A program made the position numbers and the translations under genes. The notes under the pieces were generated by a model. That model saw only the letters and a list, made by a program, of their open reading frames with translations, was not told where the DNA came from and ran no database searches. Positions 10,401-20,775 of a stretch of 64,000 bases of DNA are shown here, piece by piece. This stretch comes from DSOI01 sp041394885. Lineage in GTDB: Bacteria > Acidobacteriota > Terriglobia > Bryobacterales > Bryobacteraceae. The stretch spans positions 62,001 to 126,000 of the forward strand of contig JAWKHI010000008.1 in assembly GCA_041394885.1 (NCBI GenBank). Reading direction: 5' to 3'. How positions within the stretch are numbered: the stretch's first letter is position 1; the number at the start of each line of letters is the position of its first letter.

Positions 10401-11785
10401 TCGAGGCGCGCGAATACGTACGCAGCGCCACCGCTGCCGCCAGGCGCCCCCACCGCCACCGTGTCGCCGGACACGGCCACGGACCAGCCGAAATGGTCAT
10501 TCTCCGCCGGGTTGGACGCTTGCAAGTACCCAAACTGCGTCCACGAGGAAAAGGAGTTGGGAAGAAAGAAGTAAGCAGCGCCAAAGTCACCCGTAGTACC
10601 CGTGCTGGATCTGTCCTCGTAAGGAGCGCCCACTACCACGGCGCCGCCAGACACCGCCACGGACCAGCCGAATTGATCGCCCTCCTGCCCGTTGGACGCC
10701 TTCAAATAGGCACGCTGGCTCCACGTCCCGCCGGTGCGCACGAAGACATAGGCCGCGCCGGCGGATGAAGCCGAATTGTCGGCCTCGTTTCCGCCGACAC
10801 CGATCGCGTTGCTCTCCTCCCTCCAGGCACCAACCACGACGGTGTCGCCGGAGACCGCCACCGAACTCCCGAACCAGTCATTGGCCCCCGTATTGGAGGC
10901 CTTCAGATATGCCTGCTGACTCCACAGCCCGTGGTTGCGCACGAAAACATAGGCCGCTCCGGCGGAGTTGAGTGAGTTGTTCGTCTGATCGCCGTTGACC
11001 CCGGTGGCGTTGCTGTCCTCGAGCGGAGCGCCTATGACCACCGTGTCGCCGGACACCGCCACCGACGTGCCAAAGTCGTCACCCCCTCCTGTGTTCGAAG
11101 CCTTCAGGTACGCCCCCTGCGCCACCGGATCCACCGTCACCGGATACGCCGCCCCCCGTTCCTCCACCATGATCCGTACGCGCCCACCCGCGAGTGCGAA
11201 CCGCGCCGGCAGCGCCTTGCCTTCGGCGTCCCACGCCCGCAGTCCGGAATAGCGAACAACCTGCGCTCCGTCGCGATCCACGAACCCCACGGCCCCGTCC
11301 TCCAGCCGCGGCTCCAGTCCGCCCCGTACCGCCAGATCGAACGCCAGCAGCCCCTCTCCCGCCGGACGCCGGAGCACCGTAAATCCCTGCTCCAACCCAC
11401 GACCGTCGTTGAGAAACCACTCCTCCAGATCACCACTGCGCCGATAGCGGATCCGATTGACGTCACTCTCCGGCGGCGCCTCGCTCGCCTTGACCATCTG
11501 GCCCGGAAACCCATAGCTCTCCAGTTCGAGACCCCACCGCCAGACGCCGGGCGCACCGTTTTCCGGTTGGACGCTGAAACCCCGGCGGTCAAAGCGCGTC
11601 ATCCACTGCTGACCCGGACTCCGCATTTTGTAGCCACCGCCAATCTCCGCCACGGCCCCGTGCCGGTGGCGTTCGTATTCGGCGCGGATCGCCGACCAGT
11701 CCGCCGTCGACAATTCCTTGGGCGGCGCGGCCGCTAGAGTCGCGCCGCCGAGACCAGCCCCGAGCAGCGCAATCACGATCCACAT
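7424..11785 (-). CDS. Giant secreted FG-GAP/crystallin/DUF11/BACON protein, paralog B (intact)
   Basis: 1453 residues. ATG at 11785 is chosen because GGGAGGGA precedes it at good spacing and a signal peptide follows (MWIVIALLGAGLGGATLA). Approximate order: N-terminal domain with STADWSAIRAEYERHRHG (25-220); six FG-GAP blades of the type YLKASNTG..FGSSVAVSGDTVVVGA (225-580), expected to form an integrin-alpha-like propeller; two beta/gamma-crystallin-like modules (RISSIQVPLGWKVTLY, 585-770); a DUF11 domain (ITKTHSGNFVRG, 777-890); three BACON-type domains, each with GGCAWTAVSNAAWIT and FTVTQ (895-1150); and two copies of a ~140-residue C-terminal module (NVLISNAIDGRNACYI and NILINDGIDGRNACYI). 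No membrane anchor or sorting signal is obvious. Probably a surface or matrix protein; ligand unknown. The start is 64 bases from the end of paralog C. Confidence 0.85.
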   Translation of the reverse strand: MWIVIALLGAGLGGATLAAAPPKELSTADWSAIRAEYERHRHGAVAEIGGGYKMRSPGQQWMTRFDRRGFSVQPENGAPGVWRWGLELESYGFPGQMVKASEAPPESDVNRIRYRRSGDLEEWFLNDGRGLEQGFTVLRRPAGEGLLAFDLAVRGGLEPRLEDGAVGFVDRDGAQVVRYSGLRAWDAEGKALPARFALAGGRVRIMVEERGAAYPVTVDPVAQGAYLKASNTGGGDDFGTSVAVSGDTVVIGAPLEDSNATGVNGDQTNNSLNSAGAAYVFVRNHGLWSQQAYLKASNTGANDWFGSSVAVSGDTVVVGAWREESNAIGVGGNEADNSASSAGAAYVFVRTGGTWSQRAYLKASNGQEGDQFGWSVAVSGGAVVVGAPYEDRSSTGTTGDFGAAYFFLPNSFSSWTQFGYLQASNPAENDHFGWSVAVSGDTVAVGAPGGSGGAAYVFARLDFEIAAGVSQVLWNEPALLKAPNPEAGADFGWSVAASGETVVVGEPNRKIGNSPAGSAYLFARKNGTWGLEANLKADHVDPGDEFGWSVAVSGDAVLAGARGEDGNGSGTGGNPADNMAPQSGAAYYFRNFIRFWGDTQYQGIELNGIADSPQLSALGFGWISSIQIPPGWKVTLYASPNYAGDSMVFWADVPNLSAIRGPCGGSWNDCAQSFTIVPPATVKFFEHTNYAGAVLIADAENPRLADSGWDNRISSIQVPLGWKVTLYTGQDYTGLEPRQFAADARDLPSTPGPTLCGGNWNDCANSFRLGPTPLWAITKTHSGNFVRGQQGEYVIKITNIGAKAALGNRSVQVEDALPQGLTAVSFGGDFWSCAPNRCNATETPLLAGKSYPDLTLGVRVAADAPASVTNVATVSGGGAVLPASASDPTTIIDCSYGLNPPSGQASFGAGGEAAIVLVFASGGCAWTAVSNAAWITVNSEVNGSGNGAVQYTVAANPNSTERAGTMTIAGKTFTVTQAGAACSYSLSPTSFSYGAGGGGTIVSVVAQGGCAWTSVSNAAWITIVGGALGSGNGTVSYNVAANPNSTQRTGTMTIAGKTFTVTQAGVACTYSISPTSASTSSNGGVGSVAVTAPGGCAWTAVSNAAWITVAGASASGSGNGTVSYTVAANGGANRMGTITVAEANFTVTQGGAGEPVVVGMSPASGTGSSGLFTFNFSDPDGFADLNILNVLISNAIDGRNACYIAFARSTGTLFLVNDAGQAGGPFAGSITIPGSGAVGNSQCSINATGSSVTGSGNTVSLTLNMSFTAGFGGRRIHYLAARDTVEHNSGWHAKGVWTVPFTQPATAVISMSPARAEGNVVTLTTVFSDVNGFADLNVLNILINDGIDGRNACYIAYVRPTRTLLLVNDAGAAGGPFAGTIAIPGTGIANNSQCAINATGSGIVESGNTVTLTLNLTLTGAFQGDRIVFAAARDVAENNSGWQAMATITVPPN

Positions 11786-11849
11786 TCTGTCCCTCCCGTA
11801 CGGCGGCAGCCAAGGCAATCACCGATAAATCGACATGAAGCCCCCTATG

Positions 11850-14800
11850 TCAGTTCGGAGGGACGGTGATCGTGGCCATCGCCTGCCAGCCCGAGTTGTT
11901 CTCCGCCACATCGCGCGCAGCGGCATAGACGATCCGATCGCCCTGGAACGTCCCGGTGAATGACAGATTCAGCGTCAGCGTCACCGTAGTGCCGGACTGC
12001 ACGATCCCCGATCCCGTCGCGTTGATCGTGCATTGACTGTTGCTCGCGACTCCCGTCCCCGGTATCGGGATCGACCCCGCGAACGGACCCCCGGCGTTGC
12101 CCGCATCGTTCACCAGCAGCAGCGTCTGCGTCGGCCGCACATACGCGATGTAGCAGGCGTTGCGGCCGTCGATACCGTTGTTGATCAGGATGTTGAGCAC
12201 GTTGAGGTTCGAGAATCCGTCGACGTCGTAAAAGACTGCGCTCAATGTCACCGTGTTCCCATCGATACGCGCCGGGGTCATGCCGACCACCGCCGTGTCT
12301 CCCTGCGTGAAGGGCACGGTCCACACGCCCCTGGGGTGCCAACCGCTGTTGTTCTCGGCCTCGTCCCGTGCCGCCACGTACATGATCCGCCGTCCTCCGA
12401 ATCCCGCCTTGAAGCTCATGTTCAAGGTAAGCGAAAAGTTGTTGCCCAAGCCGCTTACCGTCGATCCCGTAGCGTTGATCGAACATTGACCATTGCTCAC
12501 CGTGCCCGCGCCCGGGATAATGATGGAGCCGGCAAACGGGCCCCCGGCCTGGCCGGCGTCGTTCACCAGATACAGCGTTCCGGTGGACCGCACGAAAGCG
12601 ATATAGCAGGCGTTGCGGCCGTCGATGGCGTTGTTAACCAGCACATTGAGGATCTTCAGGTCCCCGTAGCTGTCGGAGTCGGAGAAGTTAAACGTGAATT
12701 TCCCCGAGGATCCAGTCCCCGATGTGGGAGCCATCCCTTGGACGATGGGCACTCCCAGCGCGGCTTGGTTGAGAGTGAACGTCTGCCCGGCGATGGTGAT
12801 CGTACCGCTGCGGGGCGTGCTGCTCAGGTTGGTGGTGAAGACGAACTGGACCATACCATTTCCGCTTCCAGGCGCGCCTCCAGTGACAGTAATCCAAGGC
12901 ACGTTGCTCACCGCCGTCCAGACGCATCCCGGCGGCGCGGTCACGCTGATGCCTCCTCCGTTGCCGGAGGATCCCGATGGGGCCGATGTCGGCAAGATTG
13001 AGTAGCTGCACCCCGCGCCCGCCTGGGTGACCGTGAATGTCTTTCCTGCGATGGTCAGGGTGCCGGTGCGCTGGGCCGGGCTTGGGTTGGCGGCGACGAA
13101 GTACGAGACATTGCCATTCCCGCTGCCCATTGTCGCGCTGGTGATGGTGATCCAGGCGGGGGCGTCGCTCACGCTTATCCAGGCGCATCCGCCCGGCGCG
13201 ATGACGGACAGGCCGGCCCCGCCTCCACCCGCTCCATGGCTGGCCGATGGGGAAGAGAGAGTGTAGCTGCACGCCACGCCCGCCTGGGTGACCGTGTACG
13301 TCCCCCCCGCGATGGTCAGGGTGCCGGTGCGCGGCGTCGAATTGGGGTTGGGGGCCACCTGCCAAGTGACTGGCCCGTCGCCGGCGCCGGACGCGCCGCC
13401 GGTGATGGTGATCCATGGGACGTTACTGGCCGCACTCCAGGCGCAGCCGGAGGTCGTGGTTACGTTCACTGAGGCGGATCCGCCAGCGGCCCCGGGGTTG
13501 AAGACCCCGGGGGAGAAGTGTACCAAATAGCTGCAGTCGATGATCGTGGTCGGGTCGACGGCGACGTCTCCACCGAAGTTAGCGTCGGCACCGCCCCCCC
13601 CAACCGTAGCAATGTTGGTAACGGCGGCGGGCGCGCCGGCGGTCACATTCACCTTGATTTGCAGGTCCGGATAGGACGTCCCCGCGGGCAAGGAGTCGCT
13701 CCGCGTGCATTGGACAGAGGGAGAAATGCCGCAACTCCAGCCGGACCCCTGAGCGGAGACCGCTGTCAGTCCGCTGGGCAGCACGTCCCCCACCTGCACC
13801 AATGCGCCGGGAGTCGTGGCTGAGGCTCCCACATTGGTTACTTTGATTACATAGGTGCCGTCCTGGCCGCGCGCAAAATTACCCGAGTGAGTCTTGGTAA
13901 TGTCCCACAAGGCAGTGGGTGCTATCCGAAATGATTGAGCACAATTGTTCCAGGACCCCCCGCATGGCCCTGCAACTCCAGGGAGGTTCTGTATATCGTA
14001 TCCGAAGGATATCGAACTCCCGGTGTAGTTCGGGCCGCTGTAGAGAGTAACCTTCCAGCCGAGCGACACCTGCAGCGAGGAGAAGGCGTTTTCCACAAAG
14101 TAATCGGCGAGCCGCGGAAAGTCAGACTGCCAATTAGAATTTCCGGCGGCATAGCCGGGCTCGTAAAAGAATTTGGCAGTGCCCGGCGGCGCGATGGTGA
14201 AGGACTGCGCGCAGTCGTTCCAACTGCCTCCGCAGGGGCCGGGAATGCTGGGAAGGTCGGGCACGTCCGCGCTGAAAGTGCGGGACACTCCTGTGTAGTT
14301 GAACGCCAAATGGGGCTGCGAGTAGAGTGTGATCCTCCAGCCTGGCGGAACCCGGATCGACGAAATCTGGTTGCTCCAGCCGACGTTCCCGAGGTTTATG
14401 TAGTCGCCATACGCAGCGAGGGAGTCCCCCTGATACTGTGTGTGCTGGAAGACCGTCACGGCGTCGCCTCCAAACGTATAGGCCGCGCCGGCGTCCGGGG
14501 CAGAGTTGCTGTTTTGGTCGCCGTTAATCCCGGTCGCGCCACTATCCTCCCCAGCCGCCCCGGCCACCGCGATGCCCGAAGATACCGCTACAGACCGGCC
14601 AAACCGGTCGCCCGCCCCGCTGTTGGACGCCTTCAGGTGCGCCTGCTGGCTCCACACCCCGCCGTTACGGACGAACACATACGCCGCCCCGGCATTTGCG
14701 AGGTTGCTGTTCTCCCCGAGCGCCCCAACGGCCACCGTATTGTCCGATGCCGCCACGGACCAACCGAACTGGTGGCCCGAGCCTGTGTTGGAGGCTTTCA

Positions 14801-16473
14801 GGTACGCCTGCTGGCTCCACATCGAGCCCGCCCGGACGAACACATACGCCGCCCCGGCATCGGGCAGCGAATTGTTCCCCTGGCCGTTCACCCCGGTCGC
14901 AGTGCTCTTCTCCCCAGGCGCACCCACCACCAGCGTGTCGCCGGACAGCGCTACCGATTGACCGAACAAATCGAACCCCAACGAGTTGGAGGCCTTCAGG
15001 AACGCCTGTTGGCTCCACGTTGCGCCGCTGCGTACGAATACATAGCCCGCGCCGGCGGAGAAGAAGTTGCTGTTCTCACCTGGCGCTCCGACCGCCACAG
15101 TTTGGCCCGACACTGCCACCGCCGTACCGAAGAAATGGTCCGCTCCAGTGTTGGAGGCCTTCAAGTAGGCCCGCTCGATCCACTCCGTAAAACTGGTGGA
15201 GGAAAACACGTAGGCTGCCCCAGAGTTCGATTTCGAGTTGTCGGCCCCGTTTCCGCCGACACCGGTCGCGTTGCTGTCCTCCCCGGGCGCACCGACGACC
15301 GCCGTTTCGCCATAGACCGCCACCGAGCTCCCGAATCCGTCGCCCACCCCTGCGTTAGAAGCCCGCAGCCGGGCCTTAAGGCTCCACTCCCCGCCGAAGC
15401 GGATGAATACGTAAGCCGCGCCGCTGCCGCTTTCATTGGGCGCACCCACGACGATAGTATCGCCGGAGATGGCCACCGAATAACCGAAGTTCTTGAACGA
15501 CGCCGAGTTGGATGCCTTCAGGTATGCCACCTGGAACCACGCTCCATCTCTGTCGCGCGTGAAAACATAGGCCGCTCCGGAATCGGTCGCCGAGTTGTTC
15601 GCTTGGTCCCCGTTGACAGTGTTTGCAATGCTGTCTTCCAGGTGCGCCCCCACCACGACGGTGTCGATAGAGACCGCCACGGAATAGCCGAAACCATCTC
15701 CCGACCCTGTGTTGGATGCCTTCAGGTACGCCATCTGCACCAGTGGATCCACCGTCACCGGATAGACCGCCCCCCGCTCATCCACCGTCATCCGGACGCG
15801 CCGGCCGGCGAGTTCGAACCGAGTGGGCAGCACCTTCCCCGCCGCGTCCCAAGCCTTCAACCCGCTGTAGCGGACCACTTGCGCCCCACTGCCATCGATG
15901 AAGCCCACGCTGTCGCCGCTCAGCCGCGGCTCGAGCCCGCCTCGCACCGCCAGGTCGAATGCCAGCAGCCCTCTCCCGCCGGACGCCGCAAGAGCGCAAA
16001 TCCCGCTCCAGCCCACGCACGTCATTGACGAACCACTCCTGCACGCCGTCCCCCCGCCGATACCGGATCCTATTTCCATCGGCCTCGGCTGGGCCTCGCT
16101 TGCCCTTACCATCTGGCCCGCGAAGCCCCAGCTCTCCAGTTCCAGACCCCACGTCCATCCCGCCCCGTCGCCCACGCCTGGCCGCACCGTGAATCCCCGG
16201 CGGTCAAAGTGTCATCCACTCGCTGGCCCGGATTCCGCATCTTGTAGCCGCCGGCCTCAGCCACGAAGCGCTGTGGCGGTGACGTTCATACTCGGCCCGG
16301 ATGGCCGACCAATCCGCCGCCGACACACGCGCGGGCGGCGCCGTCTCCCCAACCAGTGCGCCGGGCGCAGATCGCCAGCAGCGCAAGTAGCAGTCCGTGC
16401 TCGGTGGAACCCTCGATGCGCGGCTGCGCACGTCCCCCGGCTCGCAAGATGGAGGGGAAGCAATATTCTGCAT
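11850..16473 (-). CDS. Giant secreted FG-GAP/crystallin/DUF11/BACON protein, paralog C (N-terminus frameshifted)
   Basis: About 1540 residues. Open from 16187 to the stop at 11850; the first ~95 residues (16473-16188) are recognisable in shifted frames by comparison with paralog A (ALVGETAPPARVSAADWSAI). Order: N-terminal ADW domain; seven FG-GAP blades (about 15730-14460); two crystallin-like modules (NQISSIRVPPGWRITLYS, SSLQVSLGWKVTLYSG); DUF11 (DITKTHSGNFARGQDGTYVI); BACON domains starting CSYLVHFSP, CSYTLSSPS and CSYSILPTS; and two C-terminal modules (NVLVNNAIDGRNACYI, NILINNGIDGRNACYI). The end differs clearly from B, so this is an independent paralog, whereas bases 15360-16470 nearly equal 5680-6785 of paralog A. 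The shifts near 15965-16470 have clean counterparts in A and may be sequence errors. Confidence 0.75.
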
Positions 16474-16546
16474 TCGCCGATGCTGTCACAAATATCCACG
16501 CCATGCAAGCGGTTGGGCGCACAAGGCGCGGACCCGCGATCGGTCG

Positions 16547-17100
16547 CTACGCCAAGTCAGAAACCACCCCGCTGCTGTCCCCCAGCGTCTCAACCGGGCG
16601 CCCCCATCCGATCCAGCAGCGCCTGGAACAGATTTGCCAATGGCGCCCCTGTTCGGGTAACGCACCAGCCGTCCCGGCTTCAAAGTCCCGCACCCGCGGC
16701 CGGCCAGCACCAGCGGCAGGGTTCGCGCGATCGCGTCCAGGTGCCCATCGCCCAGCTCACCCCATACGGGTGATGCGTCAACCAGCGGATGCGCTCTCCG
16801 GCGTCTCGCGCAGGATCGCCCGCGCTAACGGCAGCGTCTCCCGCCGCAGATCGCTTCCAATACCTCATCCTCGGCCAGCGGAACTCCGCCACAAAACTCT
16901 GCCACGGCGGCTCCCGCGCCGGTAGCGCTCCTTACTCCGTACGGATGTCCCGCCAATCCGAAGCCGAGAGATCCTTCGACGGCGCGACCGGGCTGCCAGA
17001 CCCGTGTCGCCAGGCAGGCCCACCGCGAGCAGCGCAAGCAGAATCACCCGCCGGCGAGTTCCTGACGCACCGCAGCGGCCCCCGCTGGCTGTGAGTTGGA
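16547..17100 (-). pseudogene. Second copy of the DUF1592/DUF1552/propeller deletion scar
   Basis: Nearly the same sequence as 6859-7400 but with many extra or missing bases. On the minus strand, pieces of the propeller N-terminus (ISRLRIGGTSVR), the DUF1592 fragment and the DUF1552 tail (AGRGCGTLKPGRLVRYPN) appear in different frames. It lies between the end of paralog D (17133) and the start of paralog C, exactly as the first scar lies between B and A. This shows that a block of several kilobases was duplicated after the deletions occurred. The extra damage here (GCG/GGG type insertions) is confined to this copy. Confidence 0.65.
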
Positions 17101-17132
17101 GAATTCCAAAAATCGCCGTGAGCTCCGAAGCC

Positions 17133-20100
17133 TCAGTTTGAGGAACGGTGATCGTCGCCATCGCCTGCCAACCCGAATTATTCTCCGCCACATCGCGCGC
17201 AGCGGCAAAGACGATCCGGTCCCCTGGAACGCTCCGGTCAACGTCAGGTTCAGCGTCAGCGTCACCGTATTCCCGGACTCTACGATCCCCGATCCCGTGG
17301 CGTTGATCGCGCACTGACTATTGTTCGCGATCCCTGTACCCGGAATCGCAATCGTGCCGGCGAACGGACCTCCGGCGGCCCCCGCGTCGTTCACCAGCAG
17401 CAGCGTCCGTGTCGGCCGCACATAGGCGATGTAGCAGGCGTTGCGGCCGTCGATGCCGTCGTTGATCAGTATGTTGAGCACGTTGAGGTCGGCGAATCCG
17501 TTCACGTCGGAGAAGACAGTCGTCAGCGTCACCACGTTCCCTTCTGCCCGCGCCGGGCTCATGTTGATCACTGCCGTGGCCGGCTGGGTAAACGGCACCG
17601 TCCACACGCCCTTGGCGTGCCATCCGCTGTTGTGCTCGACGGTGTCGCGCGCCGCCAGGTAATGAATCCGGCGTCCCCCGAACCCCGCCGTGAAACTCAT
17701 GTTCAAGGTCAGGGAAACGGTGTTGCCGGAGCCGGTCACCGACGATCCCGTGGCATTGATCGAACATTGGCTATTGCCCACCGCACCCGAGCCCGGGATG
17801 GTGATGGAGCCGGCAAACGGCCCCCGGCCTGGCCGGCGTCGTTCACCAGAAACAGCGTTCCGGTGGAACGGGCGAAGGCGATGTAACAGGCGTTGCGGCC
17901 GTCAATGGCATTGCTAATGAGCACGTTCAGGATGTTCAGGTCCGCGAAGCCGTCAGGATCGCTGAAGTTGAAGGTGAACAGCCCGAAGATCCCGTCCCGG
18001 ACGCCGGAGACATCCCTACCACTACCGGCTCTCCGGCCCCGCCCTGGGTGACCGTGAAGTTCGCTTCGGCGACGGTGATCGTACCCATGCGGTTGGCGCC
18101 GCCGTTCGCGGCTACCGTGTAGCTCACCGTACCATTCCCGCTTCCGGATGCGGAAGCCCGGCGACGGTAATCCAGGCGGCTTCGCTCTACGGCTGTCCAC
18201 GCGCATCCTCCTGGCGCCGTGACGGCGACTGAGCCCACCCCGCCGTTCGAGCTGGTGCTGGCCGATGTGGGAGAGATCGAGTAACCGCAGATGGTTCCGG
18301 AGAAGACCGGGCTCTGGACCTGGGCTCCTACGGCGTCCTCCACCGCGACCACGAAGTCGTAAGAGCCTGTTTGCGCCGCCGTCGGCGTGTCAGTCATGAT
18401 GAGTATCCCTGGACCGCCACCCTGCAGCGAATATCCGGGAGGACCGATGCCAGTCGTGACCATGTTGTAAGGCGGCGTCCCTCCCGAAGCGGTACAGGTA
18501 ACCTGCCTACGTCACACCGACCATCGTCGGACCGTTGTAAGAGTCGCAGCTGACGCTCAGCGGGGTGGGAATCGGAATACCCGAGAACACATAGGCCGCT
18601 CCGGCGCCAGACGCCGAGTTGTCCGCCTGGTTCCCGTTGATCCCCGTGGCGTTGCTGGCCTCCTGAACTGCTCCGGCCACCGCCGTGTCCCCCGAGATGG
18701 CCACCGAATATCCGAAAAAGTCATCCGCGCCCGTGTTGGACGCTTTCAGGTACGCCTGCTGGCTCCACGTCCCTCCGTTGCGCACGAACACATAGGCCGC
18801 TCCAGCCTGGGAGGCCGAGTTGTCCGCCTGGTTCCCGTTGATCCCCGTGGCGTTGCTGGCCTCCGTGTATGCTCCGACCACCACCGTGTCCGCCGAGATG
18901 GCCACCGAAGAACCGAAAGAGTCACCCGCGCCCGTGTTGGACGCTTTCAGGTACGCCTGCTGGCTCCACGTCCCTCCGTTGCGCACGAACACATAGGCCG
19001 CTCCAGCCTGGGAGGCCGAGTTGTCCGCCTGGTTCCCGTTGATCCCCGTGGCGTTGCTGGCCTCGGAGCGTGCTCCGGCCACCATCGTGTCCCCCGAGAT
19101 GGCCACCGAATAACCAAACTGGTCCAAGCCGCCCGTGTTGGACGTTTTCAGGTACGCCTGCTGGCTCCAGGTCCCTCCGTTGCGCACGAACACATAGGCC
19201 GCTCCAGCCTGGGAGGCCGAGTTGTCCGCCTGGTTCCCGTTGATCCCCGTGGCGTTGCTGTCCTCCAAGAATGCTCCGGCCACCACCGCGTCCCCCGAGA
19301 TGGCCACCGAAGAACCGAACCAGTCACTCGCGCCCGTGTTGGACGCTTTCAGGTACGCCTGCTGGCTCCACGTCCCGCCGTTGCGCACGAACACATAGGC
19401 TGCCCAGCCTGGGAGGCCGAGCTTGTCCGCTTGGTTCCTGTTGATCCCCGTGGCGTTGCTGGCCTCCGTGTATGCTCCGGCCACCACCGTGTCCCCCGAG
19501 ATGGCCACCGAAGAACCGAAAGAGTCACCCGCGCCCGTGTTGGACGCTTTCAGGTACGCCTGCTGGCTCCAGGTCCCTCCGTTGCGCACGAACACATAGG
19601 CCGCTCCAGCCTGGAAGGCCGAGTTGTCCGCCTGGTTCCCGTTGATCCCCGTGGCGTTGCTGTCCTCCAAGAATGCTCCGACCACCACCGTGTCCCCCGA
19701 GATGGCCACCGACCGGCCGAATTGGTCACCCGCGCCCGTGTTGGACGCTTTCAGGTACGCCTGCTGGCTCCACGTCCCCCCGTTGCGCACGAACACATAG
19801 GCCGCTCCAGCGTTTGAGGCCGAGTTGTCCGCCTGGTTCCCGTTGATCCCCGTGGCGTTGCTGTCCTCCCCCAAGGCTCCGACCACCACCGTGTCGCCCG
19901 AGATGGCCACCGAAGAACCGAACCAGTCACTGGCGTCCGTGTTGGACGCTTTCAGGTACGCCTGCTGCGCGATCGGATCCACCGTCACCGGGTACCTCGC
20001 GTTCCGTGCATCCACCGCCATCCGCACGCGGGCTGCCATCACCTCGAACCGCGCGGGCAGCACCCTCCCATCCGCATCCCACGCCTTCAACCCCGTGTAC

Positions 20101-20711
20101 CGTACCACCGCTCCCCCGCTGCGATCCACGAACCTCACACCGTCGGCCTCGGCCCGCGGCTCGAGCCCCCCTCGCACCGCCAGTTCCAGCCGTAACTCTG
20201 CTTCGCCTTCCGGCCGCTCGCGCACCGTGAACCCCTGCTCCAGGCCTCGCCCATCATTCACGAACCACTCCTCCAAGCCTCCGCCCCGCTCATACCGGAC
20301 CCGGTTGGCATCGGCGGCCGGCGCCGCTGGCCGGCTCTCTTGCATCCGGCCGGCAGACCCCCAACTCGTCAGTTCCAGTCCCCAACTCCAAGCGCCGTCA
20401 TCGGGCTGGACGGTGAACCCCCGTTGGTCGAACTTCGTCATCCACTGCTGGCCCGGATTGCGCGCTTCGTACCCTCCCGGGTCCGCCACCGCCGCATGCC
20501 GGTGCCGTTCATACTCGGCCCGGATGGCGGACCAATCCGCCGCCGGCATACCCGCGGGCGGCGCCGTCTCCCCAACCAGTGCGCCGGCGCAGATCGCCAG
20601 CAGCGCAAGCAGAGTCCGTGCTCGGTGGAACCCTCGACGGTGGCTGCGCGCGTCCCCCGGCTCGCAAGATGGACGGGAAGCAATATTCGGCATCCGCCGA
20701 TACTGCCACAA
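17133..20711 (-). pseudogene. Giant secreted FG-GAP protein, paralog D (Ig-like variant, frameshifted)
   Basis: Open from 20711 to 18507 (734 residues): leader LLALLAICAGALVGE, PAADWSAIRAEYERHRHAA, the N-terminal domain, then seven very similar blades of 67 residues. After TPLSVSCDSYNGPTMVGVT a stop and shift occur at about 18505. In the next frame a putative Ig-like domain follows (GGTPPYN, DTPTAAQTGSYDFVVAVEDA), then one BACON domain and two C-terminal modules ending at 17133. The last ~1.15 kb (17133-18284) is nearly identical to the end of paralog B. Unlike A-C there are no crystallin or DUF11 domains. Shifts near 17220, 17825, 17985, 18165 and 18505 break it. An alternative start is the ATG at 20693, which aligns with the start of A. 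It lies just downstream of the intact DUF1552 gene and is probably the founder neighbour. Confidence 0.7.
18582..19970 (-). repeat. Seven tandem 201-bp coding repeats (FG-GAP blades)
   Basis: The seven propeller blades of paralog D are almost identical at DNA level, with a period of 201 bases (67 codons): the string CGCTTTCAGGTACGCCTGCT recurs at 18741, 18942 and so on. Variation is limited to a few codons per blade around the FGxSVAISGD and VVVGAxxEASNATG positions. In one unit (near 19400-19440) two compensating indels turn NGNQADNSASQAG into NRNQADKLGLPGW. Such uniform repeats are prone to unequal crossing-over, which would change blade number. Confidence 0.9.
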
Positions 20712-20775
20712 AAATCCTCGCCATGCAAGCGGTTAGTTAGCGGCACAGGCGCGGACCCGTAGGCGCTATCTGACG

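Noticed and set aside
13935..16028. A 697-codon open frame on the plus strand inside paralog C
   Set aside because: Antisense to blades and crystallin modules that are clearly coding; its sequence is Arg/His-rich shadow with repeated segments mirroring the blades.
18582..19970. CRISPR-like array
   Set aside because: Period 201 bp with no spacers; repeats are in-frame protein blades.
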